Shown piece after piece: positions 35,139 to 48,212 of a stretch of 64,000 bases of DNA. The stretch spans positions 1,116,001 through 1,180,000 of the forward strand of contig JADCRB010000098.1 in the NCBI GenBank assembly GCA_021464245.1, read 5' to 3'. The position numbers and the translations under genes are program-made. The number at the start of each line of letters is the position of its first letter. The first letter of the stretch is position 1. Origin of the DNA: Carallia brachiata (lineage: Eukaryota > Streptophyta > Magnoliopsida > Malpighiales > Rhizophoraceae). Below the pieces are notes generated by a model, which was not told the DNA's origin, ran no database searches, and was given only the letters and a program-made list of their open reading frames with translations.

Positions 35139-38100
35139 GGAAAGACTGTGACAAGAGACTCCACAGCTATCAAAAGGGTTTTAACCAATAGATATTTCAC
35201 TAGAAACTATTCGATCCAAAATTAAGGTATTGAGCGAGACACATAATATGTGTCACGTATTAAAATTTAAAACGCAAACTTATGATCTCTTTGACATATG
35301 TATATAGGATGGAAGGAAATCGATTAACTTAAAAGCTTAAATTATGTTGGATTAAATATTGAATTTGGCAAAAATTCCCCTAGTAAACAAAGATTTAAAG
35401 TAATTAATGGAAGAAGCATATGAGAGCAACAAAAGTACCGAACAACAATAAACCATGCAAAAGGAAACTGTCTACTCGTATGCTTTCATTTAATGAGAAC
35501 AAGTTAAATGATACCACTGAAATAAGCAGAATCCATAGGATGATTCCCGAAGGAGGAAGAGAAGTAACCATCCCCGCTTTGCTTGAAACTCTGTCCTCTT
35601 TGTTCTCTAATTTTCTTGGTTTTTTGAGAAAGAAAAGGCAATCATTGCTGAGGGAAGCTCCCGCTTGAGGGTAATTTTATTGCACTGTTGAACGACAACC
35701 ATGCAGTAATTTATACGATAAATAAAATTTAATATAAGGATAATTAACCGAAGGGATTTTTATTTTAATTTTTTTAAGTGAGTGTAATTTACTTATAAAT
35801 CTTACATCATACAATAAATAGGATCTATTTAAATAAAAATATTAAAAATAATATTAAAATTATATTAAATTATAAATTAATTTTATTAAAAAAATAACTA
35901 AAAAATACTATAAGAATGTTACTTTAACGAGGGTCAACTGTCGGGCAGGTAGCCAGGTACACTCAAAAGACCATTTGACCTTTTTATTGGCTTTTGCCAT
36001 ATATGGTTTGCCCCAGAAGATGCAAATCTTGGGCGGCCGATGATGATTAGAATTTAGAAGATGTCACTCAAAAAAAAAAAAAAATGCTGATTAGAAGATG
36101 ACCTCAGTCATAGAGACTGGCTTAGGTCTATATGAGATGAAAAAATTTTGGAAAACACAAAAAATAATAATTGTAACAGATTCAAATGATTATTTTTATA
36201 ATCTCATTTTATGAGACAATTTTGCTTCTTCTAATATGGATATATGCACCTCCCAACTGTTATTACTTACCATGCCTCCTAGTCAGACTCATATGAGAAA
36301 TTATAAATTGAAGTTTTACTAAAATTTAAGTGTTGAGATTAAATTTATACTTGGACTATGTGATATAACGTAATCATTTAATTTCTTTGTATCTTTCCAA
36401 ACACCGAATCATAATACTCTTTAATATGTTTGTAGAGTACTATATATACTTTCTCATTTCTTTTACCAAATAAATAAACAAACCTAAGTTGCAGACCGCG
36501 CCATATGGGTTCATTATCTATCATGGCAGTTTGTTGAAGTCAGCATAGGTTACGTGCCTTTATTTTATGTGTTAAGTTGCCATCAATTTTATTATTTAAC
36601 TATTAAATTTATTGAATTATAAATTACATGATAAATTGCAACAGCGTTATTGTCTTATAAATTTTCTCCTATCCTGCTCACATAAATTTTCTCCTATCCT
36701 GCTCAAAAAACTTGCATTTCGTATCTCCAACTCACCATCTGACACACAGAATTATTTGATTATTTCATTTTAATTGAGGCTACTTATTTTTATATATTTT
36801 GTTTTTATTCATATTTAATATTAAATTAAATTAATTCACTTTTTACTGAACCTGAAATTTTCCTATTTAGCAATTGCTTTCACTTTTCTTCACTTTTTTT
36901 TTTTTGGTTTTTTTGGCTACTATTTTTCTTATTTAATTTTAAATTTTCACTTTTTACTTGAGATGTATTGTAACGATCTCATTTTCTTCGCACTCTCTCA
37001 AAGAATTGCAATATTATCTGACGAGAGGGTAGAGCACCTCCTAACTTTTCAATTACCAAAACCCTTAAATGCTAATGTCCATTCATTATGCCGACCATTC
37101 AGAACAGATGTCAGTGTAGGTTGGCAGTAGTGGAATTCAAATCCACACCCTTCACTATCAAGGGCTTCCCCAGTACCCCTGGTTCCAATTACGAAGGGCT
37201 GCTAACACAGACTGATATATATTGTTTAGTGGGTTAAAGACGACACTAAAAAAACACTGTAATGCAATCTTTTGACTTTCTTATAGAAATCATTAAAAAG
37301 TAAGCTGGAAGGGCGGTTGGACTGAGGTCTCTTGTTAAACTTCAGTAGTTGCATCGGCTATCAATGTTAGTTGCTATGAACTACCCCAACTAAAGTTGCG
37401 CGGCCTTTCTTCAAGAACATACCGTTGATGTTGACACGGTGGTGCGTTTCAAGAACATACCATGGTAGCCAATTCTGGTCATTAGAATTTTATATATGAT
37501 CTTAGATAATTTCATAATATATCATAATTTTACAACTGAGAGGTTTTATGTTCAAATCATATTACTTTTATCTTTATCTTTCTTCATATTTAATTGTAAA
37601 TTTTTACATATAATATAGGCTTAACTGTGCTGTATCCTCATCCTTCACATTTAATTTTGAACATGATATGACAGGCATGTTCTTTGTTTACGTTGTTCAA
37701 GTTTTCAACCCAATGAATTTGCGCTTGAGAAAATGTATATCTTAAATCTCATTCAATAACTTAGACTTTTAGATTGAATGATTATAAACTTTTAGATCGA
37801 ATGGTTATAGTTTCGTGAAACTAGTAATCACCTTGGAATCACAATGTTCCTTTTACAAAGATTCTGAGCATTGTTTCTCTTGGAAAGTCTTTTGCTTTCT
37901 AATTGGGGGATATCGTTAGTTCTCGGATTTTAGTTTCCCCTTTGTTTGGATGCAAAACATGACGAGAACAAAAAAAATGGTGTGAGAAAATAGCAAAGAG
38001 AACTTATAAAAAAGATTTTGTTTTGAGTTATTACGATAAGATGAAAGAAACTATCAAGGAAAAAATTTAACTTTGTGAAATTATCAATTTATCCATCTTT

Positions 38101-41100
38101 TAAAAATTAGGTAATATTCATATATTTTTAAAAACACGAGCATTTTCATAATATTGGCAAAGGTACTTAGATTTCTTACACTTTCTTACTAATTTATCAA
38201 GAAAAAATTTAGTAAGCCCATAAGAAAATTTTCTTTAAATATTTTTATCGTTTTCTTTTTCATATAAATTCAGAACGTTGAGTTATTTCGTTTTTACCAT
38301 GTCTTTTCTCATTATATTCTTTATCATCCTTTTCTCTCAAACAAATAATTTGTTTGAGAACTAGCAGGAGGTTCGATCGTCCAAGCGTCAATTTCCAGTT
38401 TTTTTGTTTCTTTGACCAACCGAGAATGCAAGGCAAAAAGGGAAAAAGTTTCTAATTCTGACGTTATATTGATCTCATTCTAACGTTAACTGTTTGATGT
38501 CCTTGTGAAATTCAAACTAATCGTCGTGCATCTAATGAAATTCAAACTAGCCGTTGCCCATTTAATGCATTTATATGCGAAACTTGACGAAAAAGTTCAT
38601 GCATTTTACGTTCGTTACATCAGCCTTATTGGACGGTGGCCCGGTGACCGTATGGTGTAAATAGCAATTTTAATGCGCCCAAAAACCTATTTTTGTTCTG
38701 TAAGGTAATAACAGACAGGGGATGGAGGCCCCGTGGCCCCACCTGTGGGTCTATGTAGAAGTCAATAGAGTTAGGGTGATATTTGTGAAACTGTAATTTT
38801 TATTTTAATTGTCTTTTTTGCGCCAAAAAGGAGGAGGGGGAGGGAGGAGTACATGAATCTGACTGTCCATTTAACACAAAATCTATAGACTAATTGATCT
38901 CGACAGTCAGTGTAATGCACCAAAAAATATGATGATGAGAACACATGCAGAAAAACATTAGGAATCGTGGAGCCGCACTTGGATCAAAGGGGAAAAAATA
39001 ATTTTGAGATAAATTTTACAAAAAATAATATTACATAACTTAAAATATATATAGCAATAACTAATAACATATTTTTATCTAATAATATTTGATGATTTTT
39101 TATTTATTTATTTTATTTTATATATTTAATTATCTAATAGTAGATATTATTTTATTACTATTTTTAAGTTACTTAAATGAAATCACAAATATTTTTCCTT
39201 TTACAAAATGTATTGGAAAGATAACAAAAATGATCCGCAGATTTTAACTACAATGCAATTGTTTTTGGGATACAAGAATACATACTAAGAGATGAATACT
39301 TTTTTTATAAAAAAAAATATCTATTGTGAGTATATTAATTATCGGATCTGCGGGTTGAGTCAGAGGTCACTTGTTATAAGTCCATTTAACCCCACCACAT
39401 AAAAAAGAATCCATCATCTGAATATTATTGAGACTGAGTGTGACTCTCTCAAATCAACTATAAGAATTATTAAATTTAAAACTAACAGTGTGTAGAGAGT
39501 TTTAGAAAATATTACTCTATAAACGCAATTGTTGAGACTCGAATCCGATCGTAAATGAGAAAAATACGTCGATTGATCAACTAATCTATCATTTTAAGTA
39601 ACCATACTAACATACTAAGATGATAAATCGGATTTTACGGGGATTTTCATTGAACATTAGTTATTTTTGGGGACACATGAAAAGTGCAAGATTATAATAG
39701 ATACATTTAATCACGTGGAAAAAAGTTATATTGCATACGCTTTAGGAAAAAGGTTTACGCAACACAATAGAACCACGTGGCACATTTTCAACAGCATGCA
39801 GCCTGAATCCTACAATACTGCAGCACATTCTTTTCATTAAAAAGAAATCGTCAAATTTAATGTAATATGAATATCTTTGATTCAAAACCTTCAAATTTAT
39901 CATCTCAGTTCTTGTACATACTCCAAAGATGCTCATACCCAATTTTTGTTTTCCTTCAAATTCAAAATTTCAACTTACACCCAATGTTTAAATTTTTCTT
40001 ATCCATGAACAGCTCAATTTTTATTATTTTTTTTCATCCATGAACCGCTTTATGTCTTGCCGCCAGGTGATAGGGGATGTTCATCATGTTCTAATATTTA
40101 AATTAAGTTCTAAGTCACAACCCAAATTGCAAGGTTTTTTTCAATAATGGTACCTTATACTTCTATTTTTAAAATTTGCTACTACTTTATTGCCACTAAA
40201 TTTTTCCCTATCATATAATATGTGCATAGTTGGAAGGACTGTATATGCAATTTTTGGTCTGACCTCCACCAAAAGCCAATTCGCAAAACTCTCCCCAATA
40301 TGTTTTCTCTTTTCACAACATTGTTTTTTGCAAGGCATCAATCAAGCACATTTATCATCATATCGTGGTTGTTTTCTGTTGCCTAGGGTTGACGAATTGA
40401 ATGGATCTTGTGAAGTCTACGAACTTATCACTCGCATCACGGTTTTGAGGGACCCCTGAATGTTTTCCCGGATTACACCTACTCAATCATTTTGTTTGAT
40501 TAACACCTGCCCAACAAAGTTTTTGAAGACTCCTTATTGTTGAATCAAACATCGAAAGAGGTCCCCCTTTTTTCCTGTTACAAGGTAGGCAAAAAGGTCA
40601 AAAAATAACAACAGAATCGTTGGGATTCAAACATAGGATCAAAAATTTATAACAAAATGTCCAAATCAGTTATAGTAAAAGTACATGACAAATGTCGATC
40701 TTTTAATACTCAAAAGAAAAGATATATATAGGTATATGAAGAAAATAATCTTCCCCTCACCCAAAAAAAAAAAAAAAAGGAAAATCAGAAAAAGAGTGAA
40801 AAGGAGAGAGAAATGATAAAATGCAAGGAGCATTACCAATGAGCTTCTCTTCTCCCCTCATCCAAGCGTTATTTTATGTTTGCCGACATACAAATAAATT
40901 TTTCTTTACTTGAATCCTGAGATTTAAGTTGGCATAACTCCTTGAAATTGGTGCTTTAATCACCCAAGTGACGGCTAGATCTAACACTGATGTTCTTGAT
41001 GCTGTCCTGGCAGACAAAACAATAAAACAATTAATTCATTCACTTTTACGCATAACCGCATAAAACGCTAGATTATTTGCCTGAATACGCAGACCTTTGA

Positions 41101-42177
41101 TAGTCAACGGCATGTACAAGTGCTAAAAATTTGCATGGGGGTATGACTCAACAATGAAGTTGACTTAATGTCGCAATCCTACACAGCAAAGCATTACTTG
41201 CCCTAGCTCCAAAAAGAAAGGTTAGACGCCCAAATTTTCCTAGAAAGCAAAGATACTACGCAAGAACCGACCGGAAACAAAAAGGGACAAGTAGACAATT
41301 TTCTTTTATTTATTTATTTTTTTGGAGAGCAAAGACAATTTGCTATGATATCACCTAGCCTAACTACAACAACTCCATACATATGTAATGGTATGTATAT
41401 AAAGTTGACTTTAACCGAAAGGGCCCATCTGGCTAGCCTTATTGTGTACTTCCACCTTATTGATCCTTTATAACCTCATCCCTTAATAGGCCACGAGTTT
41501 GTAATTTAAATTACATTAATAATATATTAATAAAAGAAAAATTAAAAATTTAAATGTTTAATCTTTTTAATTGTTTTCTATCCTCCAATCAATTAATCTA
41601 AATTTAAGTTAGTTTAAGTTTAAAAAATCTCAAAAACAACAAAAAAAAAAAACCTCATCCCTCGAGGGGATCAAACTCATGGCAACCTCCAGCAATTATA
41701 CTTTATTAGTTTATTTTAAAGTCTTGTATTAGCTAGTCAGCCAATAATCAAATAATCAATGATATAATCCTGCATGGTAAGTTCGTAACCAACAGTGCAG
41801 CCACAGCGCAGAAAAGGTTTCCCACTATCGGCCATCAGGTAAAAGCCAGGAATTTGCAGATGGGTAATTAGTGCCATTATTATTATTATTATTTTATCTG
41901 TAAAAAAAAAAAATCTATTCTTAGATAAAAAAATAAATAAAAAAAATTAATATTTAAATTTTAGACTTTCAGTTTCTAACCACTTTATTTTGATAAGAAA
42001 ACCAAGGCAGGTTTCTAGACCATTTCCAAGATCCAGGCCCCAAACATCCAACACCTGAGGTAATAAAGCGTCTTAGCTAGGGGTCAGGTAAGGCTCTGGG
42101 GAGGTCTCTTATCACGAGGCTAGAGTCGCGCGCTTGACCATTTTACCCCTCCATATTTTAGAAAAAAGTACAACGCC

Positions 42178-42360
42178 TAAAAAATTTTATGTTCAAATTT
42201 TTGTTTAGATATAACGGTATTTTAAATTTTTTTAATTATTATAATATTTTTTATAATAAAAAAATATATTATTATTTTTTATTATAAAAAATATTATAAT
42301 AATTACAAATAAATTAAAATATAATTATATTCAAATAAATTTTTAATTATAAATTTCTCT
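42178..42360. repeat. AT-only foldback with a perfect 30-bp stem
   Basis: Bases 42234-42263 (AATTATTATAATATTTTTTA then TAATAAAAAA) are the exact reverse complement of 42275-42304, separated by an 11-base loop. Weaker pairing continues outward for about 60 bases each side (ATATAACGGTATTTTAAATT against the complement of the right flank). This is the structure of a MITE or other hairpin element. It lies about 280 bp upstream of the organ-specific protein start codon. Confidence 0.85.
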
Positions 42361-42487
42361 AATATTGTAATGGTGTTCTTATATTTTTTCTCGTCAAAAG
42401 TTTTTGGAGCCAGAACATGCAGCAACTGTTTTCCTTATTAGGCCAATAAACTTATAAAATCACTTTCATGACCTTGTGTTTTCCCCT

Positions 42488-42494
42488 TATAAAT
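42488..42494 (+). promoter_or_regulatory. TATA box of the organ-specific protein gene
   Basis: TATAAAT sits 93-99 bases before the ATG at 42587, in a CCCCTTATAAATGG context. This is a normal distance for a short plant leader. Confidence 0.75.
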
Positions 42495-42586
42495 GGTCAA
42501 GAGTCAGAGGAGGAGGAACCTACCATTACCATACTTTCAGTAGAAAAAATCAATTCCCCACTAAATCGTAGCAAAAAGCTAAGAAC

Positions 42587-42653
42587 ATGAAGCCTCTCTT
42601 GGCTTTGCTGGCTCTCTTCTTGTTTCTCTCGGTAAGCATTCTAATTACCTATG

Positions 42654-42696
<43 letters not shown>

Positions 42697-43114
42697 GTAA
42701 CACTTGGTTATCTCTTAAATTTCTTATTTTGAGTATTTAAAAAATTTTCTGTTTGATTCGCCTTTATAAGTCTTTCTTCCTTTGTTCTCAGCAAAAATAT
42801 ACTAATTTTATTTCACATAACTGGATTAGTCTGTCAGCCCCAGTGATGCAAGAAAGGAGCCGGAGGGCTACTGGAGGAAAATAATGAAAGATCAACCGAT
42901 TCCGGAAGCGATCAAGACCCTTTTTGTTCAAGATCCGGCTCCTCATCAATCTGATGCCAGTAAAAGGAACCATTTGGTCAAAGACTTTGATACAAGGTCA
43001 AACGCCATAATATATCACAGCCATGGCCATGTTGACGAGAAGAAAAGAGAGTCTCCCTTTCTTGAACATATCAAGGTGGAGAGAGATCAGAGGGAAAAGG
43101 AATATGGCGAGTAG
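42587..43114 (+). CDS. Organ-specific protein S2/P4-like secreted protein (DUF2775 family)
   Basis: Two exons, 42587-42631 and 42830-43114, join in phase 0 to give 109 aa. The first 15 residues plus the start of exon 2 form a clear signal peptide (MKPLLALLALFLFLS, then SVSPSDA). The mature start ARKEPEGYWRKIMKDQPIPE matches the conserved ARKDPGEYWK-x2-MKDQ motif of the organ-specific S2/P4 family. The later part is hydrophilic (KDFDTRSN, HSHGHVDEKK) with few or no family repeats, so this is a short member. Function is unknown; relatives are abundant in roots, stems or pods. The acceptor ATTAG at 42829 was chosen because it alone keeps the frame; the nearer CAG sites do not. A TATA box lies ~95 bases upstream. 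Confidence 0.85.
42654..42696 (+). repeat. Compound (AC)n(AT)n microsatellite in an intron
   Basis: An AC run passes directly into an AT run, about 43 bases in all, inside the single intron of the organ-specific protein gene. It is likely to vary in length between individuals. Confidence 0.9.
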
Positions 43115-44892
43115 TTGGTTATGAGAACAGGAATCTGCGCTCGTGTTTGAAGAGTCATATAGCGCCTAGTGTCCGATTAGGCCTGTTCTCAATCCTGCTT
43201 TTCATTTTCTTGCTAAGCTACTTCGACAGTGATGTCAACGAGGGGCTAGGTTCGTAGAAATTTGTAGCTATAAGTAGCTTACTGGTCAATAAGAGGTTAA
43301 AGGGCACCATTAATCATGCATTTATCTATGCAAAGCTACTTTATCCGTCTATTGTTGATATGTTTCTTGATCTGGTAAATTATTTATTTATTTTAACCAA
43401 CAAAAAGAGGTGTACTATTTACTGTGTTGTTCATCCCAAGTGTAGGTATCGCCAGTGTAGGTATAGAAGGAGAATTTGAACTAAATTATTCAACCCATTT
43501 TAATTTGTGAGGGACACCTAATATATTTTAACTTAAAAGGATTGATAGAGTAAAAATTTAAATTTAAATTAATTACGTACAAATACACTGGCAAATCATT
43601 GAAACTCTGACCTCAGTTATGGTGATTATAGCCCATTAGAGTAGATCAAATATTAGCAATGTGATTGCTCTATAAGATATTCACAGATCAGTGAAAGTAA
43701 TACAAGATGAATTAAAAAAAAAAACTAATACAAGCCAGATATGCAATAATCAACATGCCTTTTCTATCAATTTAAAGAAAATAATGGACTAAAACCTAAA
43801 AGCCAAAATGCCTTTATAGTCCTATTAATGAATTTTTGGTTGTCTCCTTTGGTTGATAAATGAGAGAGTATTAGACATGACTGTCTCACATTTATTGCCA
43901 AAACACAACCAAAAAAAGAAAGAAAGGAAGAAACAGCAAATATACATCGTAGGCTTACTTTGCAGTTTCACACATTAGACTAAAGCCCATCGTCCCCGTG
44001 CAGGTGAAATAGGGTTTGGCCGTGTAGGCTCAAATCTAAAATGTCGAGTTCCATTGGGCCCTTGGGTCCATTAAGGTAGTCTAGTCCGCATGATTGGATT
44101 CATAACACCAAGGAGCATATGGATCTTTCCACTGTCATCGCTAGTATCCTTTTTGTTTTTTCAGCCGAAGTATTATTACGGTTCTCTCTCTGTTTTTTTT
44201 TTGTTGGTTTTGTTTTGGTTTTAAACGATTCTCATTTCTCAACCGCCAATAATTATTCTCAAAACCCAAAAAACAATCACCAATAATTTGTCTTTTGCTC
44301 AAAAAAGAAAAAAAAAAAAAAAACTCACCAATAGTTTGTCAAAATTTTAAAAAATTAAATGAAAAAAGAAAAACAAAAGGAAAACTAAAAAGCCGAAAAA
44401 GGAAGAGAAAAGAACGCGCACTTTCGGCTCGATCTCTTCCAAACGCGCCGCCGTCGATTCTCCGGTTGAATCGAAGTTAATATTTCTCCTCTCCTCTTCC
44501 ACCTTCTCCGGCTCCGACTCTTATCTTTATCCCCCGTCTTCCTCATAGCCAAGCGGTGCTTGTAACCGCTTCCTCTTAAGATAATATCCGCTTCGCCATT
44601 GTTCAGCGCCGGAACGTGCCTTCATCCTTCTTGTCTCTTAGCACAAGCAGGTTCCTCGATTTCCTTTTCTTTTTTAAATTGATCTCCTTACCTATCCATC
44701 GGCTTGAATTTTTTCGGATGAATCAGTTCGCTTGAAAATTGTAATCGTAATGATCTTCGTTTTCTTTCTTTTACTCAAATACATTTCTTTCTTATCGATC
44801 GCAGGTACTTGCTGCGCGTTTTCCGATTCTTTGTCGATTAATCAGTAAACTTGATACGAATTCTAACCTGTTTATGCATTCTGGCGAGAGTA
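43115..44892. other. Intergenic region and USE1 5' leader
   Basis: The first ~900 bases are spacer without a recognisable gene. From about 44420 the sequence becomes CT-rich and GC-richer (TCTCCTCTCCTCTTCCACC and onward). Possible 5' UTR introns end at GCAG sites near 44651 and 44807, as expected for the leader of the USE1 gene. The A-rich frame at 44295-44480 is low complexity, not a gene. Confidence 0.55.
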
Positions 44893-46824
44893 ATGGCAAT
44901 CAGCAAAACGGAAATAAACTTCAGGAGGTTACTGGCCGCCGCACCTCAGCAACAAAATCAAGCAAAGCTTATACATGTGGGTTTTGAGGGATCTTGAAAT
45001 TTAATTTGATTACCGCTTTATTTATTTATTTTTATTTATTTGAAACTGTCTTTTGATGGATATTTCTATTGGCTGTACAATTCATAGTATGTTGCAACTT
45101 TACGGGAGCAATTGGAGCAACTGGCCGAAGAGAGAACCCCCGACGGCTTGCCCAGGTCCGTAGTTAGTGATTACGGATTGTAATTTAGGAATGGTTTTGC
45201 CTTCTGCCACTTTGGTTTGTAATGTGAATTTGGGTATGTGTTTCAGGGTTTCGAAAGCAAAGGTGAATGATTATTCCGAGAAGATTGAAGCACTTGCTGC
45301 CAAATTTGCTGCTTCCTTGGTATGTTATTGTTATGAGACTGCTTCTGTTTTCATATCTTGTTGGTTACTTTGCTGGGGGTTGTCCTGACCGATAAGTTAT
45401 ATTCGGCGTATTCTCAGCCTAGTATTCAAGTGCCGAGGGAGTCTTTTGATGGGAGTTCTACAAATGGAAGTCCTAATAAAGATGGAGATAACCACATTCC
45501 GCATTCCCCAGGCTTGAGAAGGAGATTCATGTAAGTGAATTAGTGGTTATTGGAGTTGCTTGATATAAGGAAGTTTATGATTGGTACTCTGATTCTTTCT
45601 CTTTTTCTTGCCTGTTCTGTCGGTTTTAAATATTTCTTTGTTAAATATCTGATTCATCAAATAGCCCTGCCTCAAAAATTGAAGACAGGACTCATGATAC
45701 CGTCCAGGCTGATACATCAGCACCTGTCAAACTGGATGCTGCAGCAAAAGTACACATTGAGAAGCACAGGTATGCTAGTGTTTGGTGGTGCACGGTTACT
45801 TACTTTTTGTCTCTAATAGAAGTTTCGTAGTTGCCTGTTCCACAAGACATGCACAGGGTTGTTGTCCGTGCTGCAACTGGCATAATTTTTGCGGTGTTTC
45901 GAATATTTTTGAATCTATATTGCATTTCCGAAAATGATTGGGAAAGTCCTTCATGCTCAGTGTGAAGTGCATATGACCAGATCTGGTTCACATATCTTTA
46001 TTGCTTCTGCAAGTCCTTATTCCATTTTGTCTTCTATAACAGAAAGCTTCAAGAGGATTTGACAGATGAAATGGTTGGATTGGCACGACAGCTCAAGGAG
46101 AGCAGCCTCATGATGAGTCAGTCTGTGAAAAACACTGAAAGCGTATGGCTTGCAGAAGCTTTGCCAAGTCTTGCATTGTTTTTATTTTTATTACTTTGAT
46201 AGCATTGAGGATAATCGAGTCCATCCTATCTTATCTACGTACAAACCGTGCATTGCCCTATTTTGATAATCCCTTGAGTCCCAAAGCATAACTTATGAGC
46301 GAACACTAGGAGTTGCAACAATTCTATGTGTGCATGCTCTATGACTCTGTTGTCACACTCACAACTCATTCTCCCAAAACTTCATGAAGAAGTACCTAAT
46401 ACAATCATGTCTACCATCAATTCTTCTGCTGCCAGAGCTGTCAATGCTGCCATGGGAGAGTATCATATCCAAATTTGCCTCCGATAGATTTGTTTATTTA
46501 TTTGAAAATGTTTTCTTTTTTTGTCATCCTAACTGAATTGAAGTGGACCAAGAAAAGTTGGATTGTAGTTTTCCGTTGCTTCTTATGCGCTTGTGGTTTC
46601 AGCAAGGAGTTAAACAGCTTCATAACCCGATTATGGCTTGAGTGCAGATACTTGACTCTACTGAGAAGGCTGTTGAACAAAGCTTGGCTGGCACTGGTCG
46701 TGCCAATGTACGGGCCCTGGAGGTATACTCAAAAAGTTCCAAGACTTCTTGCTTCACATGGCTCATAATGTTCCTAATGACGTGTATTTTCATCATGGTT
46801 GTACTTCTAATTCGTGTCACTTGA
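44893..46824 (+). CDS. USE1: USE1-type SNARE (ER vesicle transport)
   Basis: Seven exons (44893-44976, 45088-45155, 45247-45319, 45418-45530, 45665-45769, 46043-46142, 46648-46824) join in frame to 239 aa. The order is: N-terminal [18 protein letters not shown]; a helical region with [16 protein letters not shown]; a Ser/Pro linker; a C-terminal SNARE-like helix from about 140 to 210 ([20 protein letters not shown], then [11 protein letters not shown]); and one membrane anchor near 216-238 ([20 protein letters not shown]). This is the layout of Use1/Slt1, a SNARE for Golgi-to-ER retrograde transport; plant relatives are about this length. All introns are GT-AG. The start follows a CT-rich leader, and the ATG is the first in good agreement with the family. 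Confidence 0.9.
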
Positions 46825-47040
46825 GTTGTTCCTTTGATAAGGAAAAAGTACACAGATGAGTGTACCAGTGAAGGTTTTGCATTTGTGGTCGAATTTGGGC
46901 AATTGATGGTTGCTGGCATCATCAACTTTCTTTTTCCTTTTTGATTTCTGAGATCTTTTCCTGTAATCTTGTAGTCTTTTATGTGTGTGTACACGTGCTT
47001 GTTACAAAATGTCTTTTTGATATTGAAACGGTGCCCCATC

Positions 47041-47142
47041 AACTTTTACCCACCCACCAGCCTCCCGCCCCTAGCACCCACACCCCCCACCCCACCCCCC
47101 CCACCCCCCCGCGGGGCGGGTTCCGGGAGGTGGCGGGGGACT
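47041..47142 (-). other. C-rich/G-rich block with quadruplex and i-motif potential
   Basis: The plus strand is CCCACCCACCAGCCTCCCGC continuing as C-runs separated by A, then switches at about 47110 to GCGGGGCGGG and GGTGGCGGGGG. The minus strand thus has many G-runs of three to seven. It lies ~220 bp after the USE1 stop codon. Open frames over it on the minus strand are Gly-rich artefacts. Confidence 0.75.
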
Positions 47143-47684
47143 TCTTGATTGTTGGGTCTTTTTTTTGTTTTTTGAAGTGCACGTTTTGAGTCAAATTTTT
47201 GTTTCCCTTGAAATAACAGAAATCTTGGATCTTTGCAAAAATAATGGCCAAATATCATAAGAAAAAACAATGGAAAGCCAATTACTACTATGAGTGCCTT
47301 AGACGACTTAGTTATTAATGAAGTTAACATAATCATAAAGCTTAGTCAAGCTCTCTGCGCTTTATTTTTCTGTGTGGGAACCTGAGTGGTCTTTACATTT
47401 TATGATTGAAAAGGGCCCGGATTAACAATTACAACGTAGTGTAAGTGAGAGTCCTGACCTGGCAATCTCTTGGTAAGATCTTAATTATGACACGAAATTT
47501 TTCTTTAATTTTTCAAATCATCACTATTTAGTTCAAGACATTGACCTTGATATTCAATCTATCAAATATGGGTTTTTCCTGGTCAAATAATGGGTTTTCT
47601 CCCTAACCGAGGACATATATATTGTACTTCCCAAATGCATGATTAAAATAGCACTAAGTAAAGAATGATACACCGAATATACTC

Positions 47685-47688
<4 letters not shown>

Positions 47689-47719
<31 letters not shown>
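47689..47719 (+). repeat. (GA)n microsatellite
   Basis: About 14 GA units run from 47690, interrupted only at the end by GGAG. It lies in the USE1-SWI3D spacer with no gene on either side within 800 bp. Confidence 0.9.
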
Positions 47720-47722
<3 letters not shown>

Positions 47723-48212
47723 CTCCAGCTTGTGGGCTAAAGGGGCTACTCAAGCCATGTTTGCCAAGCTAAATTGGAGGTTTAAAACAGCGGATTCCAG
47801 CTTGTGGGCTCGTATGATATCATGTTAAGTACTGTCGCGGACTCGCGGGGAAGGTCGAAGAGACGAAGAGTGCAGTATGAAAGGGTTGCTCCTGCTACCT
47901 GGAAAGGGACGGTTCTGCTAATGCTTCGTTTTTTCTTCACCGGCCGATGGCCTCCATCTTGTGCACAAAATAAAATAAAATAAAATCCGATTTCCTCGAA
48001 CCGTGACTGTGAGAGGAACGAGTGGTAGCAGCATTTATTATTATTTTCGTTATTGCTTTTTTTTTTTGGAAAAAAAAAAAAGAGCCGGTCGCGTTGTGCA
48101 TGTGCTGTTAAGTTTCTTCGAAGGGCAATCAGGTAAATTTTGCTTCGGAGACAACAACGGTCACGAATTAGCCACCGACATAAATTGATTCCCACTTTCC
48201 CTTGAAGTACAC

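Larger units (their letters stand above)
35139..42586. other. Gene-poor AT-rich region of about 7.4 kb
   Basis: No gene is supported. Open frames are few and short (39742-39942 and 40141-40459 are the longest) and lack motifs. A 55-codon minus-strand frame at 35404-35571 has two hydrophobic stretches but nothing recognisable. Other contents are an imperfect 27-bp duplication near 36658-36705 (AAATTTTCTCCTATCCTGCTC twice), an ATT repeat at about 41877-41895, and the strong foldback at 42178-42360. The final ~150 bases are the promoter of the next gene. Confidence 0.6.

Noticed and set aside
35404..35571. 55-codon minus-strand frame with two hydrophobic segments, upstream of the BURP pseudogene
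   Set aside because: No family recognised and a wrong fit for the BURP signal peptide exon; chance cannot be excluded.
37120..37200. Possible reversed B box (GAATTCAAATCC) suggesting another SINE
   Set aside because: Two mismatches to the B box, no A box, no poly(A) or target duplication.
42840..42846. Alternative acceptors (TCAG, CCAG) for the organ-specific protein exon 2
   Set aside because: Both put the conserved ARKEPEGYW segment out of frame with the signal peptide; the ATTAG at 42829 does not.
47039..47336. Gly-rich minus-strand frames
   Set aside because: Composition artefact of the C-rich block; several frames open at once.
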